Positions 47,786 to 58,633 of a stretch of 64,000 nt of DNA are shown in pieces; position 1 is the stretch's first letter; every line of letters starts with the position of its first letter. Source of the stretch: Schoenobius gigantellus (lineage: Eukaryota; Arthropoda; Insecta; Lepidoptera; Crambidae); assembly GCA_963935595.1 (NCBI GenBank), contig OZ012544.1, positions 43,929,929 through 43,993,928 on the forward strand, read 5' to 3'. The notes beneath the pieces are model-generated. The model worked only from the letters and a program-made list of their open reading frames with translations, did not search any database and was not told where the DNA came from. The position numbers were made by a program, and so were the translations under genes.

Positions 47786-47966
47786 CGGATTAGGGGTAAG
47801 TATTACTACCACTTGTATTCGGTTTTAAATTCAGCATAAAACAATCGGCGAATCGCCGACGTGGTGGCGTCTACTTTAGGCGCCATCATCATTTGGTAGC
47901 AGAGCGTGGTTAATTGTGTCCGTTAATTGAGTTTGGGAGTGTTGGTTCAACTTACCCCTAATCCGG
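47785..47966 (+). other. LTR end with initiator-Met PBS between 17-bp inverted repeats
   Basis: CCGGATTAGGGGTAAGT (47785-47801) is exactly inverted at 47950-47966. Between them CA and TT are followed by TGGTAGCAGAGCGTGGTT (47894-47911). This complements all 18 terminal bases (with CCA) of the tRNA at 26868-26939, so it is a retroelement PBS with LTR sequence to its left. It lies on the wrong side of the BEL pol to be that copy's own 5' end, so a rearrangement or a second element is implied. Confidence 0.75.
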
Positions 47967-49391
47967 TCCGGTCTCCGTATGTAGCCAGTGGACTTCCGGA
48001 GCTAGCTCGAAGGAAGTCGCGGCTCCTGAAGGGCTGCTGTCAATCTACCGAACCACCGGATCACTACATAGGCCTATTAGGCCGCCGCCACTCACTTCCT
48101 TAGCGGACAATAAAACTTTGGCACACTCTCACAAGCGGACGTTCGCAACCAAGATTATTTGGTGCGCCGCGCAAAACTAGTTCAATTATATATTTTCTCG
48201 AAACGCGCCGCCCGGTAACCTCTCTCAATGTCATTACGTATTCGACTCGACTGACATGTCACATGCGGCCGGCCGCCACAGGCCCTCACATGCACAGACT
48301 ATATGCAGTGTTGCCACTCGCTCTTCCTCGAGCGTAAACACCGTAGGTACGAAAAAAATTAACGGCCAAGCGACGTCTTTTGTTTGGCGTTTGCAGTCAG
48401 TTAAAGCGCCTTTTTGCCTGATTTACGGTCATCTTCTAGCGCCAACTGAGAATTTCAGTGACGTCATAGATTAGATGTTACGTCACCCTTTGGCGATAAG
48501 TACCAGGACTGCATAAAAGCGAAGCAGTAACCCTTTCAGCCAACGCTGCAATCTATCGCTCTTTAACCACTTAGCTGCATATAGTACATGTGCTCTTTTA
48601 TTCACAGGCTTCTTGTCTCCTTTACGTGTACTAGTGCACACATAACAGATTGCAATTTAGGAGCAAAAAGTGGGAGGAGCTTAGCAGAAAACAAAGCGTG
48701 AGCCGGTTCCAAAGTGAATTTGATTTAGTTGTTAATCAAAGTAGTCTTCATTTACTGTTAATTACTACGTATTAGTCAACTTAGAAATCTATAAAGATTT
48801 TTAAAGATTGGTTAAAAATAAAGCAAAATTATAAATTTTATAAGAAGCGCGCGTGATAGTGTACTGTAGCGATAAACTCGCGCTCGCACGCATGCGAGCC
48901 ATAAGCCGTTTTTGACTCGTGCCCAAGAAACCGCTCCCGACGCGAGCCCTGCTAGCCGCGAGACTAACCGCGAGCCAGGCCACGAGCTTAGTCACAGTTT
49001 AATAATGTATACAGTTTGGAAACGCGTTTGATGTTGAACGACACCGCCAGCAGCGTGGGAACTTACGCGCTCTATCGCAAATATGGAAGGGTTGTCAAAA
49101 AATGCGATTATGATGTAATTTATTTACAAAATGTACCTATATACCTAATTTGAATTGGATACGTATGGTATGAGGCGATCGTTTAGATGTTTATGTATTG
49201 GTTGGTTGATTGTTTGCGGCTTATAAATCCTAATTAGAACATAGTTCGCCTTATCAGCATTTAATGGTATACACAATTTATCAATAAAAATTATATTGAA
49301 AAGTTGTCGAGAATGTGTTTTTTACGCAATGTTGAATATATAGCCACAAAACAAACAAGAAACTATTGCCCTAAACTCCCCTAAAGTCTTA
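47967..49391. repeat. Retroelement leader and dispersed repeats
   Basis: About 47967-48470 is GC-richer and may be leader following the PBS, with no long frame. A scattered-family copy lies at 48480-48790. A block with repeated CGCGAGCC-type words (48860-48990) recalls 11700-11830. No gene. Confidence 0.35.
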
Positions 49392-49976
49392 AGACATCCA
49401 CGGAATGATAGGTACATCCACAACTATCACATTTGGGCCGTTGAAAATTCACATGCCGCCAGACCTTCATCATTTCAACATCGTTTCAGCGTGAACATGT
49501 GGTCTGGCGTCTTGAATGGCGAATTAATAGGCCTATTTGAACTGCCATCCAGATTAGACGGCAACACGTACAAAAGTTTTTTAGAAGCCGATTTACCAAT
49601 ATTACTGGAAGATGTAAACCTTGAATTGAGAAAGACGATGGTATTCCAAAACGACGGCGCACCAAGTCATTACGCAGCGCAAGTGCATCGCCATTTAAAC
49701 CAGACGTATCCCAGCAGGTGGATCGGACGACGAGGACCATATGCCTGGCCATCACGCTCGCCTGACCTCAACCCCATAATTTTTTTTATCTACTTAAAGT
49801 AAGTATAACGTACGCCAGAGAAGCTTCAAGTAAAGAAGAGCTTAGAAGAAAAATTCGCGCGAAACCGCTGTAAGAAATAACCGCGAAGCTTTTAGGGAGT
49901 TAAGACATAATTTTTGGCGCAGGTGTAGATTGTGCATATCTGTGGGAGGGCGAAATTTTGAAAATGTACTTTAAAT
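49392..49976 (+). pseudogene. Mariner-superfamily transposase relic, DD41D-like
   Basis: The frame includes FQNDGAPSHYAAQVHRHL (second catalytic D), WIGRRGPYAWPSRSPDLNP, and then I where the third catalytic D is expected, 41 residues after the second. The DD41D spacing and the WIGRRG-P motif fit rosa-type elements (recalled). After 49802 the frame is shifted; the C-terminal RELRHNFWRRCRLCISVGG is readable at 49880-49970. The N-terminal half and TIRs are absent. Confidence 0.75.
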
Positions 49977-50522
49977 AAATTTATTTTTTTTAAAATTAAC
50001 TATGTTTTACTCAAATCCATCATAACTCAAAGAAAGTCAAAGATTTAAATAAAATAAAAGAATTATTTTTTTCCTTTAAAAATGCCTCAATCTACTTTGA
50101 AGGTCAGTTACAGAAAATAAACCCTGTCAACCCTAACTCTATTTGGCCTTGTTTTAAAGATAAGTCCTAGAAAGGATTTAAAAATTACTTTGAACCAGAT
50201 TTAATTTTTTTTTGATACTTTGAAAATTTATGAGTACTGAGCTCAAATCTTAATTCTATGTAAGTTCTGCAATGCCTAGATAAACCATATTTTTAAGGGT
50301 GTTAGGTTAGACTATGCTAATTAGTTATCACAAAAACTGAACCAGAAATGTTCAACAGAACGAGAAAAAAATCGAAAAATGATGTTAGGTGAAAATTACG
50401 AAAAAAATCATGAAAAAAAATTATATCTCGAAAACTACGCAAAATCGTGGAGCATACATGGGGTGATTCGGATACTCCTCATCATAAAGTATCTAAATTT
50501 TACGTTTGAACGTCAACTCCCT
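49977..50522. other. AT-rich spacer
   Basis: Poly-A/T-rich, with no frame or repeat boundary recognised. May include the 3' end of the transposon above. Confidence 0.35.
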
Positions 50523-51937
50523 GCATATGCTGGCTAAACACAAGGCTAATACTTCGACGTTTCCTCCATTGTTGAAAGTTCAAAAGCAACTGAATGCATT
50601 CGATGAGCTCACACGCTTCTTCGCGAGCCACGAGACGCGAGTGTGAACCTGGAGTTTGAATATCGAGTAGTGTAATGAGCTCCTTTTCTAACTCGTCATG
50701 TGTTTCATTACAAATACAACCAGGAGTATATACATGACTTAAAAGAACACGATCATGGGGTCTCTACCTGTTAGAATGGAACAACAGTTCGTTTGCCCAA
50801 ATAATGAATACTAGAAGATCATAAATTGCTAGCTAGTTGACAGTATGCCATAACATTTTTTTTGAAATCAATCATTACTAAGTCAAGGAAATAGGCAGCT
50901 CTACGCCACGTGAATCATAACAAACGTAACCAGGAGTACATAACTAACAGGACCGCTCGCTTTGAGCGTTCTCGCTATAGCTACCTGTTCGATTTCGGGA
51001 GCTGTTTGAATCCAACACGTTTTGCAAAACAATAGATACTAGGAGACCATGAATTGCTGGTAGGTTATTCTTCACGCTTATTAACTATTTTACCGACATG
51101 ATCTGTTTTACCGATCTTAGCCAACATATACTCCGATATTACTGACTTAATTTCCAGTCATTAGTATTTGTTAGACTACTTTAGTTATTTTATATTCAAC
51201 AAAATTAAAATTTGATTTTCTTCGCAAAGCTTTCCAAAGTTGGGGTTTTCCGTAATCATATTTTCAAAGTGAGTGATCAATATAAGAGAAAAATATTCAG
51301 AAAGGCATTCATGGCAGTCATTGCTTTGATAATGTGGAAAACAGAACCCCAAGTTGGGCGCCAAAACTCCTGATAATTTTTAATACAACTTACAAGTAGC
51401 AAATTAAATGGAACTTTTATTTTTATTTGTAACATTGCAATTTGTTCAAAAAATGCTAAATAAATTTTCAATAACACATTTTATTGAATATGTGAAAGAA
51501 AAAACAAGCAAATGAAGTTTATAAGAAACGAAACAAGTGGAAGTTGTCTTTTGAAACCATTTTTTTAAATAATTGTTGATCAGTAATATTTTCATAATCA
51601 GCCTGATGGTTTCAGCCCTTAAATATTATAATAATACATTGTGACTTATTGCTCTAATTTTTATTTCACTTATCTCCGAACAGCCTTTATCTGATTTCCT
51701 TATATTTAGATGAGCACGTTAGGTATGTGCCTAGTAGTACGTGCCTAAGCGGCACGTCACAAATATATTTCTGTATTTTCATTATTCTTCTTCGCGATAT
51801 CTGTTCAAATAGGCTGTTCACACAAAAATAATAACAAAGTATATATAAGGTCTATTTTGACTTCACAAGATAATAAGAACTCGATACAGTGAATTTACGC
51901 TCAGGATGGATAAGTCCTTGGTAGTTCACACGGTATA
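50523..51937. repeat. Duplicated segment B, left part
   Basis: Collinear with 11614-11886 and 16986-18620 of segment A. It carries the uninterrupted site for LINE-1A at about 50696/50697 and lacks the repeat at 17937. It includes a degenerate tRNA-Lys-type PBS at 51346-51363 (minus). No gene. Confidence 0.75.
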
Positions 51938-52681
51938 CAGGCTGGAAAAAAAAGACCGTGGTTGGAGAAAAAGTACCCTTAATATTGATGAAGCCTAATT
52001 TTGCTGAAAGGAGACATTCCTTTATTTTCAAAAATAATTAAAACTGCATTTAAAGATTTTTCAAAAATCACCTACTTGAGCCGGGAATCGAACCGGAGAA
52101 ATGTGACAAAAAAATATCCTGTATTTTATGGTACCAACCGAAAGAGCCTTTCATAAGGATCTATTTCTTTTAAACAACAGTATCTTAAATTAGAGAGAGA
52201 CCAAGAAAAAAAATTTTTTATTGTAAAGCTTACTCAATATCTAAAGAAAATAGTTTACTTAACTTATGAATTATTCAAAATGACACCCATTTTCATGTAT
52301 GCACAGACGTATTCTTCGCCTAAATTCGCTACGTGTCGCCTTTTATATCGAGTTGATGGAATATTAAAAATATTATTTCAACCTTTCTGTGAATGGGCTT
52401 TACAAAAAAATTTTTTTTTGGTTTTTCTTTAATTTTAGATACTTTGTTGTGTAAAAGAAATCGATCCTTATTAATGACACTTTTAGTTGGTATCGTAAAA
52501 TACAGCATGTTTTTTTTCACATTTCACCGATTTGATTCCCGACTCAAGCAGGTGATTTTTCAAAAAATTTTCAATGCAGGTTTATTTTTTTTTAAATTAA
52601 GGAATGTATCCTTTCAGTACAATAAGCTTCCAAAAATATTAAAGGTACTTTTCCTCCAACCACGGTCTTTTTTCCACCCGG
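51938..52681. mobile_element. Foldback element with about 290-bp arms, TA target
   Basis: TA lies on each side (51936-51937 and 52682-52683). The termini are CAGGCTGGAAAAAA and the inverse CCGGGTGGAAAAAA, and the first 38 bp of each arm are nearly identical. Inverted similarity continues for about 290 bp per arm, to roughly 52240 and 52395. The minus strand of the left arm contains GGTTCGATTCCCGGC, a consensus-like Pol III B box; the right arm keeps a decayed form. Segment A is uninterrupted here (near 18615). No coding. Confidence 0.85.
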
Positions 52682-53304
52682 TATATACTGTGTTGAAGAG
52701 ACGCCATTTGAATCCTTCTTGTGGTGAAAAAATCATACATCAAATGTATTTATCATATCATGACTGCAGTTTGTATAGTAATAAACTGAATGAACAGTTA
52801 AATAAAACTTGTTTAGTTATTAACTTTCACCAAATAACTAAAAAATTACATGAATTGCATTTATCATTAAAACATTTTCCACTTACAGAGCCGATAACCT
52901 TACGTCACCTCTTCGCAATGAATTTTACTAGGACTACAGAAAACCCAGGCATTCGAAACTTCAAGTGGCGTTCTATCTAACCGTCTCATTGCTGCTTACG
53001 TATGCCTTTCAGAGGCTTTGCGTCTCTTTCGCGCTGTTCAAGTTTGGCAGGAGCTAAGCGGGCAGCGTAAAACGGTAATATGACCTCACGTTGTGAGTGC
53101 GAAGGCGAAGGCGTCCTTGGCAACGATTACTCCTACATGAAGCTGCAAGCCAGGTATATCGGTGCCTCAAACACGTGGCTCGACGTCATCGCCATCTCCA
53201 GAGAAATCCTAACAAACCAACTTCAAGTGTTACACTATTTGTAACAAACTACTCTGGAGAGCGCTGTTTGCTTACAAGTTCGACGCTTATTGCATACTGT
53301 TTGT
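52682..53304. repeat. Duplicated segment B, between the foldback and LINE-1B
   Basis: Collinear with about 18620-19245 of segment A, with roughly 6-8 percent differences by eye. A frame at 52393-52980 runs through the foldback into this repeat and is not a gene. Confidence 0.7.
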
Positions 53305-53404
53305 CAAAATCTTAGCTAGCTAAAGATATAATATCGCCGTTCGCGCACGCTCTCGGTCGGTTCTGTGTGGTTTGTGTGCATATTATTTCGCCGATTACCG
53401 TGTC

Positions 53405-54325
53405 ATGTCGTGCAAAAAGTGCAGTATAACTATACAAACTGATTTTGTATTGTGCTCACAATGCGAGGGCCAATATCATTTTGGCTGTTCTACGGTGGCT
53501 GAGACAACCTACAGGAAAATGACTGCTGATAAAAAATCGGCCTGGCGATGTGTGACCTGCCGTCAGCCCGAAAATTTCGCGGAGGTTATTAAGGAATTGC
53601 GGGAGATCAAATCACATATGTCCACACTTCAGAGTCTTCAAAGCGGATTGCAACGTGCTAACGAAGGGATAAATAATATCTCAGCTAAACTTAGCTCACT
53701 TGAATCCCGTACAAATAGTTGCGAAACGCGACTTACCCACGCCGAAAATAAATTGGAATTGGTCTCATCCCTGGACAGCAGACTGAAGGAGACTGAGACA
53801 TCGGTGGCAACACTGAACGAGTCGGATAAGGAGAAAGACCAACGCTCAAGGCTGAATAACATTGAGATCAGTGGCGTGCCACTAAAAAAAAATTTGTACA
53901 CAATACTCAATAACATTTCTGTTAAAATGGGATTTCAATTGCGAGATACGGATGTTGATACTATTCACAGAGTGCGTAGATTCGTCCCCGAGGGGCCAAA
54001 TGATACACAAAAAGGAACAAGACCACCAGCTATCATTGTTCGTTTCTGTCAGCGACGCCGCAAGGACGAATTGTTGGCAGCGGTTCGGGCGCGCCGAGGG
54101 CTGACTACCGTCGACGCCGGAATCGACGGGCCTGCTGTGAACATCTACCTGAACGAGCACCTGACGCCGGCCAACAAGCGCCTTCTCAGTCTGGCCCGGG
54201 AACAGAAGACTGAGCTCAACTACACCTACCTGTGGATTAAACAGTGTAAAATATTCATGCGTAAAACTGACTCGTCCAAGGTGCATGTTATTAGTGATGA
54301 ATCAGATTTATTGAAATTGAAATGA
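53405..54325 (+). CDS. LINE-1B ORF1, PHD finger plus FP25K-like domain
   Basis: First ATG at 53405, 306 residues. The N-terminal PHD finger is complete (CKKC, CSQC, YHFGC, CVTC). A long coiled coil follows (residues 60-150, e.g. LSSLESRTNSCETRLTHAE). Next is a domain starting RLNNIEISGVPLKKNL with IHRVRR, resembling the C-terminal domain that baculovirus FP25K shares with insect LINE ORF1 proteins. By family it coats element RNA. No lesion seen, so ORF1 may still be functional. Confidence 0.82.
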   Translation: MSCKKCSITIQTDFVLCSQCEGQYHFGCSTVAETTYRKMTADKKSAWRCVTCRQPENFAEVIKELREIKSHMSTLQSLQSGLQRANEGINNISAKLSSLESRTNSCETRLTHAENKLELVSSLDSRLKETETSVATLNESDKEKDQRSRLNNIEISGVPLKKNLYTILNNISVKMGFQLRDTDVDTIHRVRRFVPEGPNDTQKGTRPPAIIVRFCQRRRKDELLAAVRARRGLTTVDAGIDGPAVNIYLNEHLTPANKRLLSLAREQKTELNYTYLWIKQCKIFMRKTDSSKVHVISDESDLLKLK

Positions 54326-54340
54326 CTATTTTATAGCCCC

Positions 54341-54650
54341 ATGAAATTGTTGTTTATGAGTTATCTAATACTATCATGTTACGTCATTTACACTAGTTAT
54401 TTACATTTTGCTATAACCACTTTTACCTTGTGTCTAAACTACTCGTCTGAAACAAATACTGCTGACAACTTATATTACTTTTATACCTACCTAGTATTTC
54501 ACTTATCATGTAATTTAATACTATGTTGTTTACATTTTGCTAAAACTACTTTTGCCGTGTGTCGAAATTACTCGTCTGAAACAATTATTGCTGACAATTT
54601 ATATTGCCTTTACACCTACTTAGTATTTCACTTATTATATATTCCTAACG
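54341..54650 (+). repeat. Inter-ORF tandem duplication in LINE-1B
   Basis: Two units of about 140 bp (near 54395 and 54533) share TTTACATTTTGCTA, ACTCGTCTGAAACAA and TAGTATTTCACTTAT. They separate ORF1 from ORF2, unlike the overlapping arrangement in LINE-1A. Confidence 0.65.
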
Positions 54651-57581
54651 ATGTCACATAATAATCAGTTGAGTATTTACTACCAGAACGTTAGAGGGTT
54701 ACGCACTAAATCCCATGATTTTCTGTCTCATGTTGTCACAGCGGATTGGGATATAATATGCCTTACCGAAACTTGGTTAAATTCTGATTTTTAATATTTT
54801 GACCTTCGTTATAATGTCTTTCGGAGCGATCGTGGGGTAAGTGGCAGTGGTGATGGGCGGCGAGGGGGAGGTGTATTGATAGCTATACGACGTGAGTACA
54901 TTGTATATCAGCGTGACGAGTGGCGCTCGGCTTCGCAGCGCGAAGAGCTCTGGCTGACTGTGTGTGGGCCGGCCAACAGCCCGGCCGCTATGCTTGCACC
55001 TCCTGTCTCCGTCCCCCACTCGCGCTACACGCGCAACAAAAAACATAGGACACCACACTTGCACATTTCATGTTCCTACTTTCCTCACAATGACAACCAC
55101 CTAAGATCACTGCAAAACTTCTTTGATAATTCATCTGTATTGATAACAAATCACCCTGATGATATGTTTGTGATATTAGGAGACTTCAATATCTCCCACG
55201 CGGCTTGGAATTTAAGCCCCTCGCACACACATTTACAATTAAAATTAAGTGACGATATTTTAGTACGAGCGCTTTTTGATTTCTTAGCATTATCTAACTT
55301 AAAACAATATAATCACTGTTTTAACTTTAATAACCGAATTTTGGATCTAGTTTTATCGAATACTGAGTTGAGTTTGGTTGCATGCTCTCATCCTATTACA
55401 CCAGAAGATTTACACCATAAATCGCTCGATATAACTATAAATACTTGCACACCGTTGTATTTATCTCATTTAACACAAAACACTACGGCCAGGCCGATTT
55501 TTCGTGCGGCAGATTACGACAACATTCGGCACGAGTTGTCGAAAATTGATTGGAATGTTATTAATAATTTAAATACAGAGGAGTCAGTATCATATTTTTA
55601 TTCAGTAATAAATAAACTTATCCTAAAGTATGTTCCACATAAAAAAAATAATAGTTGTAATGGCTATCCACCGTGGTTTTCACGAGCCTTAATAAAGGTA
55701 TGTAAGGAAAAAAGAAATGTTCACAAGCGCTGGAAAACATATAATAATCCTTTAGATTACAATGAATTTAAATTATTAAGAAAACGTGAACAGAGAATGG
55801 AGAACCAATGCTACCAAAAATTTATACAATTAGCTGAGGAAAAAATATGTAGTTCTCCTAAATATTTTTGGACTTTTCTTAAATCAAAATTTTCTGTCAA
55901 CTCTATACCGGACCTAATGACTTATAACGGAGAGTCGTCATTTAATGGTGAGATAATAAGTAACTATTTTAATGAATATTTTCACTCTGTTTTCAATGAA
56001 AATACAACATCGGTAACGTCACAGGAACACTTTACGGAATGCCCTATTGATATTAGCACTATTGAATTTACTAAAAAAAATATACTAAAACAATTAAAAA
56101 ATTTTGATATAAAAAAGGGGGGAGGTACTGATCTTATCCATCCAATATTTATTAAAAATTGTGCCGACGCATTGGTGATACCGCTTCAAAAAATATTTAA
56201 AAAATCTTTTTCTGAAGGTATTTTTCCTTCTAAATGGAAATCAGCCCTTATAACACCGATTTATAAGAATGGGGAAAAAAGAAATGTTTCGAACTATAGA
56301 CCAATATCTAAATTAAATATATTCGCGAAAATTTTTGAAAAAATTGTTACTCAGCAGTTGACTGCCGCCATGTATCAACATATGTCGCCATTTCAGCATG
56401 GTTTTTATAGGGGTCGCAGCGTAGATACAAACCTTCTCACATTTACTGATTTTATATTGGAGAAAATTGATTCCGGGCAGCAGGTGGACGCCGTTTATGC
56501 CGACTTTTCTAAAGCTTTCGACAAAATTAATCATAACCAATTAATTTATAAGCTTCGAAAACTTGGCATACACGGCGACCTCCTGCGTTGGATCACATCG
56601 TATGTCAGTAACCGTAGTCAGGCTGTAGCCTTAAAAGGATATACCTCTAGATCCCTACCGGTGCCATCTGGAGTCCCACAGGGCTCACACCTTGGCCCAG
56701 TCTTGTTTACAATCTATATAAACGACTTGTCATTATGTCTCAGTAACACAAAACACTTAGTTTACGCCGATGACACTAAAATTTATAGTGTAGTTGCTTC
56801 TCCATCAGATTGTCAGCATTTGCAAAAGGATCTAGATAATTTTTATGAATACTGTGTCTTAAATTACTTACATCTAAATCTAGACAAATGTTGTGTTATT
56901 AGTTTCTCCCGTAAATTTAACCCTATTATCTATACATATAATTTGGGTGGTAAAAATTTGAACAGAGTTGCTAAAATCAGAGATTTGGGAGTTACACTCG
57001 ATACTAAACTGGCGTTCAATGAGCACTTGGATAATATTACTAAAAATGCATATAAAAAACTAGGAATGATTTTACGATTAGGCAAACCCTTCAAAAACCA
57101 ATTTACTTATAAAATACTTTATTATTCTTTCGTGAGGAGTGTCTTAGAATTTGGCAGTATAGTGTGGACTCCACTTTACCAAGTGCACATTGACCGGTTA
57201 GAGAGGATCCAAAACATTTTTCTGAAATCCCTGTCTTATAGAACTGGTGATGGCCCTTTCGATAGCTCTAAAGAAGCAGCTGAATTCTACCAATTGTCTT
57301 CCTTGAGCGCCAGACGGCGATACATAGACTGTTTATATTTCTTTAAAATTTTCAAAAATATAATTCACTGTCCCAATTTGTTGGAAAAAATTAAATTCAA
57401 AGTACCACGTATATCCTCTCGTTCGAGTGAAATATTTTATATTGGCTATGCCCGTACAAATTACTGTCAGCATTCTTTTTTCAGACGTGTTCCAAAAATA
57501 TTTAATAAAAAATTATCAGATATTGACCCTTTTATACTTACATTAGCTCGTTTTAAAAAGCAATTAAAAGCAAAATTGTAG
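54651..57581 (+). pseudogene. LINE-1B ORF2, endonuclease-RT with one nonsense codon
   Basis: ATG at 54651 gives YYQNVRGLRTK and LTETWLNSD, then TAA at codon 48 (54792-54794). The frame then runs open to 57581. Endonuclease motifs include VILGDFNISHAAW and LDLVLSN. A GC-rich stretch of about 30 residues (GPANSPAAMLAPPVSVPHSR, near 54965-55030) sits where related proteins have a short loop. RT motifs include YADFSKAFDKINH, GVPQGSHLGP and the catalytic YADD; then RDLGVTLDTKL. About 976 codons. A single substitution separates it from an open frame. Confidence 0.88.
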
Positions 57582-57783
57582 TAAACATTTGGGATTTCGA
57601 ACTGCTTTACTGTGTATGGCGTTGTTGATTTGTACCTCATATTTATAAGATACCGATCTTGAACGCTCATTCTTTTATGATTATATAATTAGTAGTGGTC
57701 CTTCAGGTCTTTATTTATTGTAATATTATATTAATTTTACGTATGTTATAACGACTGTTTGGTGCCCAAATAAATAAATAAAT

Positions 57784-58142
57784 TTTTAATTTGATTTGAA
57801 GGTTTTTGTTAATTTCATTCCCAATATATGTACTTACTTCATGGGCAACCTGTCGGCAAGAAAACCAAAGAGAGACCAGCGGATAGATGGCTCGATGAAA
57901 TTTAAAAAGCAGCGGGTAGACATAAAGCAAATGACAAATGATGGTGGATCCTACTGGACAGAGGGGAACAATATGGAGAAAAAATGGAGGAGATAATTAC
58001 AATTATTAAAATTAATTTCGGCAATAATTTTGATATATTGAAAAATCTTATTTGTACACATAAATTGCATGCTCTATAATCATATTGTGTTGTAGATTGA
58101 TTTTTATTTAGGAAATAAAAAGGCTTAATTATTATTATTATA
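57784..58142 (+). pseudogene. RTE-like LINE 3' end relic (copy B)
   Basis: The frame reads LHGQPVGKKTKERPADRWLDE, stop, KAAGR, and later LDRGEQYGEKMEE. These match the C-terminus of RTE-like polyproteins (RPxxRWxDDI-K-AG...W...DR..W...EE). It ends in an ATT/TTA repeat (58127-58142), a typical RTE tail. Copy A keeps only 19256-19374. Confidence 0.6.
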
Positions 58143-58149
58143 CTTACAT

Positions 58150-58300
58150 CATAACTTTCACCACTTCCGAGGTCTAGTAGCTTTGACCACCGGATGTTGA
58201 CCGAGAGGTTCGGGGTTCGATTCCTCACGGGAGCAGAAGCTTTTCCGCACGGTTTATTCGGTGGTAGGGCTTCCCCGTTCTGTATGAAAAAACTTTAAAT
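58150..58300 (+). mobile_element. SINE-like fragment with Pol III B box
   Basis: GGTTCGATTCC at about 58216 is an exact B-box consensus, and GTCTAGTAGC about 45 bp upstream is A-box-like. It is unrelated to the SINE at 22701. Ends are not defined. Confidence 0.45.
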
Positions 58301-58439
58301 TAATAACAAAATCGTCCGGTTTTAGCCTACCTGCTAAATTTAAAACCTGCTTCTGAGTACGCATATCAGTGAAAATTGTACAAATATATTTTATAGTTTT
58401 ATTTTAGACTATCTGAACCGTGTCCACATCACTGGGCGT

Positions 58440-58633
58440 CAAAAATTTTGACTTGTACTTTGCTATTTTTATATTAAAAGATAATTACAAATATAGCACT
58501 GTGTCACTCAGGAATAATGTAGCTTTCTTGAGGTGAAATTTATTTTCAAAATTGGTTCAGTAGTTCAAGAGATTGCTTCTTTCACAAACATACAAACTTT
58601 ACCGAGAGATTTACCTCTTCATATTAGTGTAGA
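58440..58633 (-). mobile_element. Helitron 5' end, truncated
   Basis: The minus strand starts A then TCTACACTAATATGAAGAGG and has the GTTTGTATGTTTGTG tract. No matching CTAG end with GCGGG was found at lower coordinates, so the 3' end is lost. Confidence 0.45.

Larger units (their letters stand above)
53305..57783 (+). mobile_element. Full-length CR1/Jockey-group LINE with one stop (LINE-1B)
   Basis: Segment A is uninterrupted at the same site (TTTGT joined to TATTTTTAATTT near 19245), so the 4.48-kb element is delimited exactly. It has a 100-bp 5' UTR, ORF1, a 325-bp spacer, ORF2 with one nonsense codon, a short 3' UTR and a TAAA tail. As with LINE-1A, no target duplication is seen. It differs from LINE-1A across its whole length, so it is another family of the same group. 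Confidence 0.9.

Noticed and set aside
52393..52980. 195-codon open frame on the plus strand
   Set aside because: It runs from the right half of the foldback element across its end into segment B repeat sequence. The frame is a by-product of the insertion.
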